Shown here in pieces: positions 63,814-64,000 of a stretch of DNA of 64,000 nt. The DNA lies in NCBI GenBank assembly GCA_011032825.1, contig JAADJZ010000001.1, forward strand, positions 2,728,001-2,792,000. Reading direction: 5' to 3'. Below the pieces are notes generated by a model. It saw only the letters and a program-made list of their open reading frames with translations. It had not been told where the DNA came from and made no database searches. Every line of letters begins with the position of its first letter. Position 1 is the stretch's first letter. Source of the DNA: Massariosphaeria phaeospora. Lineage: Eukaryota; Ascomycota; Dothideomycetes; Pleosporales. The position numbers and the translations under genes were made by a program.

Positions 63814-64000
63814 ATGCCGAAGTCAAAGCGTTCCCAATCCATAGCGACGGGGTTTACATGGCCGAGTTCAACTTTGACGCGCACGCGCACACGCACATCG
63901 CCATCGCAAATACCAGCGACAAAAGCACTAGAAGAGATCGCGATACCGTCGTCTAGCTCCGCAACTCCTACGCCAACGCCAACGTCAACGTCGACGTCAA
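63814..64000 (+). CDS. Possible 5' part of a gene cut by the window end
   Basis: The ATG at 63814 opens a frame that stays open to the window end, beginning MPKSKRSQS and ending in Thr/Pro/Ser repeats from an ACG-CCA/TCA codon series. A basic MPKSKR start is seen in ribosome-assembly proteins such as Mrt4, but the following residues do not match. It may be non-coding, and the product cannot be named. Confidence 0.2.
   Translation, partial: MPKSKRSQSIATGFTWPSSTLTRTRTRTSPSQIPATKALEEIAIPSSSSATPTPTPTSTSTS

Overview
This window looks like a filamentous ascomycete chromosome (Pezizomycotina, perhaps Dothideomycetes; the class is a guess). Genes are intron-poor, with short introns (mostly 43-70 nt) using GTRNGT donors and CTAAC-type branch points. 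The gene set is typical of such fungi: HET-domain genes, GH3 beta-xylosidase, P450s, a chloroperoxidase-type heme-thiolate protein, ELP5, SLD7 and SNRNP27. One AT-rich, transposon-filled block has damage that looks like repeat-induced point mutation (RIP). All gene models come from reading frames and splice phases in the sequence; no database was searched.

Layout. 0-4.4 kb: a GPI-type Cys/His repeat wall protein, then a broken HET gene and a broken short-chain dehydrogenase. 5.9-14.1 kb: an uncharacterised 837-aa protein, a small secreted protein and an RBR-type E3 ubiquitin ligase. 15-22.6 kb: a secreted GH3 beta-xylosidase, a secreted beta-lactamase-fold hydrolase, the relic of a CE15-like glucuronoyl esterase and a CorA-like membrane protein. 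24-27.7 kb: a 13-exon gene joining a Pro/Gln/His repeat head to a HET-like membrane protein. 28.3-33.6 kb: a decayed secondary-metabolite locus with an intact P450, the acyl-carrier-protein tail of a lost polyketide synthase, and a broken P450 with a hAT-type MITE 5 bp upstream of its start codon. 34.8-50.7 kb: a conserved housekeeping stretch (glucosidase I, SNRNP27, ELP5, an SDR, a DUF4267 protein, a heme-thiolate peroxidase, SLD7, an F-box-like protein) with one unknown pseudogene.

50.8-59.7 kb is the transposon block. It holds a dead pogo/Fot-type element with TIRs and TA duplications, a 433-bp MITE with the same TIRs, a 2.7-kb near-palindrome with two ~1.32-kb arms, a truncated Ty1/Copia element with a half-tRNA-iMet primer site, a broken Tc1/mariner transposase and a transposase tail. 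60-61.3 kb holds several copies of a short dispersed repeat; another copy lies at 30.3 kb beside the intact P450. A further secreted-protein gene follows at 61.8-62.9 kb.

Taken together, the window shows active gene blocks beside decay. At least five single-copy genes are broken by frameshifts and stops, several consistent with C-to-T change at CAG codons. The plant-cell-wall enzymes (beta-xylosidase plus esterase relic) and the PKS/P450 remnants suggest an organism losing part of its saprotrophic and metabolite repertoire.
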